A DNA stretch of 5,881 nt from CAUZIZ01 sp963579905. Its GTDB lineage: Bacteria; Acidobacteriota; UBA6911; RPQK01; JAJDTT01. Positions 4,540 through 5,881 of the stretch are shown piece by piece. The stretch covers positions 1 to 5,881 of the forward strand of contig CAUZIZ010000246.1 in the NCBI GenBank assembly GCA_963579905.1, given 5' to 3'. The notes below the pieces were generated by a model. It saw nothing but the letters and a program-made list of their open reading frames with translations, did no database searches and had not been told where the DNA came from. Within the stretch, counting starts at the first letter, position 1, and every line of letters starts with the position of its first letter. The translations under genes and the position numbers were made by a program.

Positions 4540-5881
4540 TTATTGCGGGTCTCTGAACCAGACAGGATTAGCCGCTACGGGCATAGTGGCAAACTGTCCT
4601 GGTCGGGTCTGGATCACTGTGGCGGATATGTTTCCGTTGGTACTTACTCTGAGAATCCCTTCAAAGACACGATGTCCGTAATCATTATGCCTTTCATACC
4701 CAAGGGGCAGTTCCACCTGATCGGTGAAAAATCCAGAGATCGAACTACTCCAGCCCAACTCATCCAGGTAAACCGCCTTATGACCCTGGGCCGGTAAAGT
4801 CAGGTTCACCGTGTCCAGTAGTATCCCATCCGCTCCCAACAGCTCAGCCGTCAGAGGTAGCTCTTCCGTCTCCAGGTTCATCATCGCCACCCCAGTTCGG
4901 ATGGAAGAACCCGTGTTCGCCTCCATCGGCGCCACAAACCCCTTCGCATAGGCTGCGCTACTGCCCACACCTGCCGTTCCCACTGCACTTCCCGAAAACA
5001 CAATCACTCCCGCCAGTGGCTGGTCCGATGTCACAGACACCGAACCGACTACTAGCTCTCCCACTCCGTCCGTCGTCAACACCTTGACTCCCCAGGGCAA
5101 AATTTTGACTTCCTTCTCTCCGACCACAGTTTCCCCATTCAAATCCACCGTAAGAACTGCCCCATTGTCGTCTCTCAATATGATCTGTGCCGTTGCCGTC
5201 TTCTCCCCACTCAGGTTCAGCAACAGGATCTCGCTCGCTAATACTCCTATATCCTGTCCATCCACAAAAAATCCATCCACAAACTGGGCAAAATACAGCT
5301 GCTGTTCTCCCGTCGTTTCCGTCGTCTGCATCGGAGCCACTGGCATCGTCGAAAACTCTCCAGAACGGGTCTGAATCACCGTCCCCGTCACCGGTTTTGT
5401 TGCAGTGACTAACAACGTTCCTGTGAACTCTGAAAGATTAATCGTCGTTCCCCAGATGAACTCGTTCACGAACATGGCATCGTGGCCCCGAGCTGTTAAC
5501 ATTCCTGAACTCGTTGCCAGTGTCGTTCCAGTATGGTCCAAAAGGGTCAATTCCAATGGTCCCTCTTCTTTACTCAGACTCTGAAACGCGATCCCGGTGT
5601 TGATCTCTCTGCGTTCGCTCTTTTGTATCGGGGCCACAAACCCAGTTGGAAACTTAGGACTCGATCCAACCCCAGCCAATCCCATCGATCCACCGAAGAT
5701 CACCACTCCTTCCACGTGACGATTGACCGTCACTTGAACCGATCCTGTCTCAAGATCTCCCAGACCATCGGTGCGAAGCGTCAGCAATCCTGCTGCTGGT
5801 ACGCTGATCTCCCCTTGTCCACTGACGATCTCTCCGTTGAGATCCACACTCAGCAGATCTCCAGAATCGTCACGAATCTCG
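4540..5881 (-). CDS. Repetitive, probably secreted beta-rich protein (3' part; start outside window)
   Basis: About 447 codons are visible and the frame runs off the right edge; the GTG at 5845-5847 is an internal Val, because the preceding residues (RDDSGDLLS) continue the repeat. The protein is built from alternating hydrophobic and Thr/Gly-rich strands with almost no cysteine, as in extracellular beta-sandwich proteins. Two copies of a roughly 230-residue unit are visible. Each runs through RDD.G..L.VDLNGE, a TDG.G.L..GSV.VT segment, GVGSS....GFVAP, I.TG.A, a GH.A....E..W segment and VIQTR.G.F.TMPVA. Similar repeat proteins occur in Acidobacteriota and other environmental bacteria; I know of no established function and assign none. 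The signal peptide, if any, lies beyond the window. The chain ends NPVWFRDPQ at TAA, with no anchor or sorting motif visible. Confidence 0.8.
   Translation of the reverse strand, partial: EIRDDSGDLLSVDLNGEIVSGQGEISVPAAGLLTLRTDGLGDLETGSVQVTVNRHVEGVVIFGGSMGLAGVGSSPKFPTGFVAPIQKSERREINTGIAFQSLSKEEGPLELTLLDHTGTTLATSSGMLTARGHDAMFVNEFIWGTTINLSEFTGTLLVTATKPVTGTVIQTRSGEFSTMPVAPMQTTETTGEQQLYFAQFVDGFFVDGQDIGVLASEILLLNLSGEKTATAQIILRDDNGAVLTVDLNGETVVGEKEVKILPWGVKVLTTDGVGELVVGSVSVTSDQPLAGVIVFSGSAVGTAGVGSSAAYAKGFVAPMEANTGSSIRTGVAMMNLETEELPLTAELLGADGILLDTVNLTLPAQGHKAVYLDELGWSSSISGFFTDQVELPLGYERHNDYGHRVFEGILRVSTNGNISATVIQTRPGQFATMPVAANPVWFRDPQ
4564..5175 (-). repeat. Repeat unit 2 of the beta-rich protein
   Basis: From LRDDNGAVLTVDLNGE to FATMPVAANP. 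It carries about 21 extra residues (around VELPLGYERHNDYGHRVF) before the FEGILRVS strand, where unit 1 has only a short INLSEF turn. It is the last unit before the stop codon. Confidence 0.8.
5326..5881 (-). repeat. Repeat unit 1 of the beta-rich protein (5' end cut by window edge)
   Basis: From RDDSGDLLSVDLNGE to FSTMPVAPMQ. It aligns residue by residue with unit 2 at an offset of 233 residues through the GH.A segment. A linker of about 50 residues (LYFAQFVDG, LLLNLSGEKT) joins it to unit 2 and resembles the opening of a unit. Confidence 0.8.

Noticed and set aside
4285..4797. 170-codon + strand ORF
   Set aside because: Its second half is antisense to the repeat-protein gene, it starts at TTG without a ribosome-binding site, and it matches no family.

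Overview
The window is about 52% GC by eye and looks like an accessory (defence-type) segment of an environmental bacterial chromosome. The best taxonomic hint is the large repetitive protein at the right end. Its phrases (LYFAQF.DG, LLLNLSGE, LRDDNG, FVAP, VIQTR.G.F.TMPVA) resemble repeat proteins I associate with Acidobacteriota and other large-genome soil or sediment bacteria. That placement is weak, and I cannot name a genus.

Layout. Bases 1-110 end in a T-rich hairpin that looks like an intrinsic terminator for a gene left of the window. Bases 110-330 hold no recognisable gene, but contain a weak promoter-like pair and an 8-bp perfect hairpin that includes an AGGAGG. A tight two-gene operon follows on the + strand: a Dam-type adenine-N6 DNA methyltransferase (337-1191) and a 766-residue protein (1188-3488), joined by an ATGA stop/start overlap. 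The second protein appears to combine a PD-(D/E)xK nuclease-like N-terminus, a DndB-like DGQHR core and a HEPN-type C-terminus with an RNxxxH motif. A short gap of 157 bases, with nothing I can call, separates it from a convergent minus-strand gene for a small STAS-like (DUF4325) protein (3646-3927). Next is a GC-rich, frameshifted remnant of a class III (glutamate-1-semialdehyde type) aminotransferase (about 3945-4219), then about 320 bases without a recognisable gene. Last is the 3' part of a minus-strand gene for a repetitive, probably secreted beta-rich protein (4540 to beyond 5881).

How the genes may work together. The methyltransferase and the three-domain protein look like one unit made from a single message. 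The methyltransferase would mark self DNA. The partner carries the only nuclease-like domain nearby, a DGQHR core related to proteins of DNA phosphorothioation and 7-deazaguanine systems, and a possible RNA-cleaving HEPN end. This would be a compact two-gene restriction-type or abortive defence system that differs from standard restriction-modification. The domain calls rest on visible motifs; the system-level function is inference. The STAS-like gene, aminotransferase scrap and right-hand repeat protein show no sign of belonging to that operon, and the remnants suggest a region of repeated insertion and loss.
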